From the NCBI GenBank assembly GCA_030348875.1, contig JAUCEP010000002.1, positions 885,001 through 949,000 of the forward strand: a stretch of 64,000 bases of DNA, given 5' to 3'. The DNA comes from Ureibacillus composti. Its GTDB lineage: Bacteria; Bacillota; Bacilli; Bacillales_A; Planococcaceae. The notes under the pieces were generated by a model, which worked only from the letters and a program-made list of their open reading frames with translations, did not search any database and was not told the origin of the DNA. A program made the translations under genes and the position numbers. Positions 63,184 through 64,000 of the stretch are shown here, piece by piece (position 1 is the stretch's first letter; each line of letters begins with the position of its first letter).

Positions 63184-64000
63184 ATGCAATTTCAACAAAC
63201 TGATACTCGTCGACCTTTAGAACAATTTGGTCGTAATTTAATTGAAGAAGTAAAAAATGGGAAGATGGATCCTGTCATTGGGCGAGATGAAGAAATACGA
63301 AATGTCATTCGTATTTTATCAAGAAAAACAAAGAATAATCCTATTTTAATTGGGGAACCGGGCGTCGGGAAAACAGCCATTGTCGAAGGATTAGCGCAGC
63401 GTATCGTACGAAAAGATGTCCCAGAAGGTTTGAAGGATTGTATTCTTTATGAACTAGACATGAGTGCACTGATTGCTGGTGCTAGTTACCGTGGGCAATT
63501 TGAAGAACGACTAAAAGGTGTGTTAAAAGAAGTAAAAGAATCAGAAGGTCGCATTATTTTATTTATCGATGAAATTCATACGATCGTGGGTGCGGGGAAA
63601 ACAGATGGTGCCATGGATGCTGGTAATATGTTAAAACCAATGCTCGCTCGTGGTGAACTTCACTGTATCGGTGCGACGACATTAGATGAATATCGAATGT
63701 ATATAGAAAAAGACCCTGCACTTGAAAGACGCTTCCAACAAGTATTGGTTCGTGAGCCTTCTATAGAAGATACAGTCTCAATTTTGCGCGGATTAAAAGA
63801 GCGCTTTGAACTTCATCATGGGGTGCGGATTCATGACCGCGCCATCATTGCTGCATCGCAACTTTCAAACCGTTATATTACGGATCGCTTCTTGCCAGAT
63901 AAGGCCATTGATTTAATCGATGAAGCGTGTGCGATGATTCGTACTGAAATAGATTCAATGCCACAAGAACTAGATGCTGTAACAAGACGTGTTATGCAGT
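63184..64000 (+). CDS. clpB: ClpB-type disaggregase without the N-terminal domain, 3'-truncated by the window edge
   Basis: 272 codons are visible and the frame continues past the window. ClpB rescues aggregated proteins with DnaK. The sequence enters directly at the linker before the first AAA+ module: Walker [14 protein letters not shown], Walker [11 protein letters not shown] and [13 protein letters not shown] are ClpB-type. The approximately 150-residue N-domain of typical ClpB is missing. ATG 63184 follows AAGGAG by 8 bases and an in-frame TAA at 63169-63171 excludes an upstream extension. The promoter is under a CtsR box. Confidence 0.88.
   Translation, partial: MQFQQTDTRRPLEQFGRNLIEEVKNGKMDPVIGRDEEIRNVIRILSRKTKNNPILIGEPGVGKTAIVEGLAQRIVRKDVPEGLKDCILYELDMSALIAGASYRGQFEERLKGVLKEVKESEGRIILFIDEIHTIVGAGKTDGAMDAGNMLKPMLARGELHCIGATTLDEYRMYIEKDPALERRFQQVLVREPSIEDTVSILRGLKERFELHHGVRIHDRAIIAASQLSNRYITDRFLPDKAIDLIDEACAMIRTEIDSMPQELDAVTRRVMQ

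Overview
The window is AT-rich DNA from a low-GC, spore-former-type member of the Bacillota. Gene content and order point to the Bacillales, most likely the Planococcaceae/Caryophanaceae group (Lysinibacillus, Ureibacillus, Solibacillus and relatives). The grounds are blocks also known from Bacillus subtilis (fliD-fliS-fliT, hpf, secA-prfB, uvrB-uvrA, ftsE-ftsX with ctpB and minJ, addB-addA, yisK-yisL, yitU-yitV-yitW), consensus Shine-Dalgarno sites, many TTG/GTG starts, and a CtsR operator. The genus is inferred. I see no rRNA, tRNA, CRISPR array or prophage.

Layout. 1-5.3 kb: the end of the flagellar cap/chaperone operon fliDST, an IS1182-type insertion sequence sitting in its terminator, a PilZ-type gene, and hpf behind a SigH-type promoter. 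5.3-11.5 kb: accessory genes between hpf and secA (EamA exporter, small regulators, tautomerase, HXXEE membrane protein, a yxlEFG-like ABC unit, a VOC protein) and two tandem-repeat tracts. 11.6-15.3 kb: secA and prfB, the latter with its programmed frameshift. 15.4-17.5 kb: a heptad-repeat coiled-coil gene, a probable SOS gene with an excellent LexA box, comK on the other strand, and an IDEAL-domain gene. 17.9-23.2 kb: a LacI-family regulator followed by an NCS2-type permease, an aldehyde dehydrogenase and an iron-dependent alcohol dehydrogenase, an uptake and oxidation module of unknown substrate. 23.4-30 kb: uvrBA and a YvlB-like protein. 30.4-37.1 kb: ftsEX with its peptidoglycan hydrolase, a thioredoxin-like protein, a CtpB protease and MinJ. 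37.1-39.7 kb: azlCD with a divergent XRE-cupin regulator and a TVP38 protein. 40.1-47.4 kb: addBA. 47.5-50.1 kb: DUF418 protein, yisK, yisL. 50.3-58.3 kb: a membrane-anchored GH13-like protein lacking catalytic residues, then a five-gene Opp/App peptide ABC transporter. 58.3-64 kb: DegV, yitU, yitV, yitW, an Fnr-type iron-sulfur regulator, and the start of a clpB without its N-domain.

Shared regulation is visible. LexA-like boxes precede uvrB, addB and the gene at 16025, so excision repair, break repair and an unknown gene may form a local SOS group. CtsR controls clpB, SigH probably controls hpf, and paired TACGTA palindromes precede the LacI-linked module.

The most unusual content is in gaps and in one protein: a GH13 pseudoenzyme; a 27-bp terminator duplicated by the IS; a multi-hairpin repeat present twice 31 kb apart; a 52-bp tandem array with compensated stem changes; a 54-bp tandem array before secA; and a nested stem-loop before the peptide transporter. 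I see no single complete new defence or biosynthetic system. No database search was possible, so all names rest on recognition of sequence and context.
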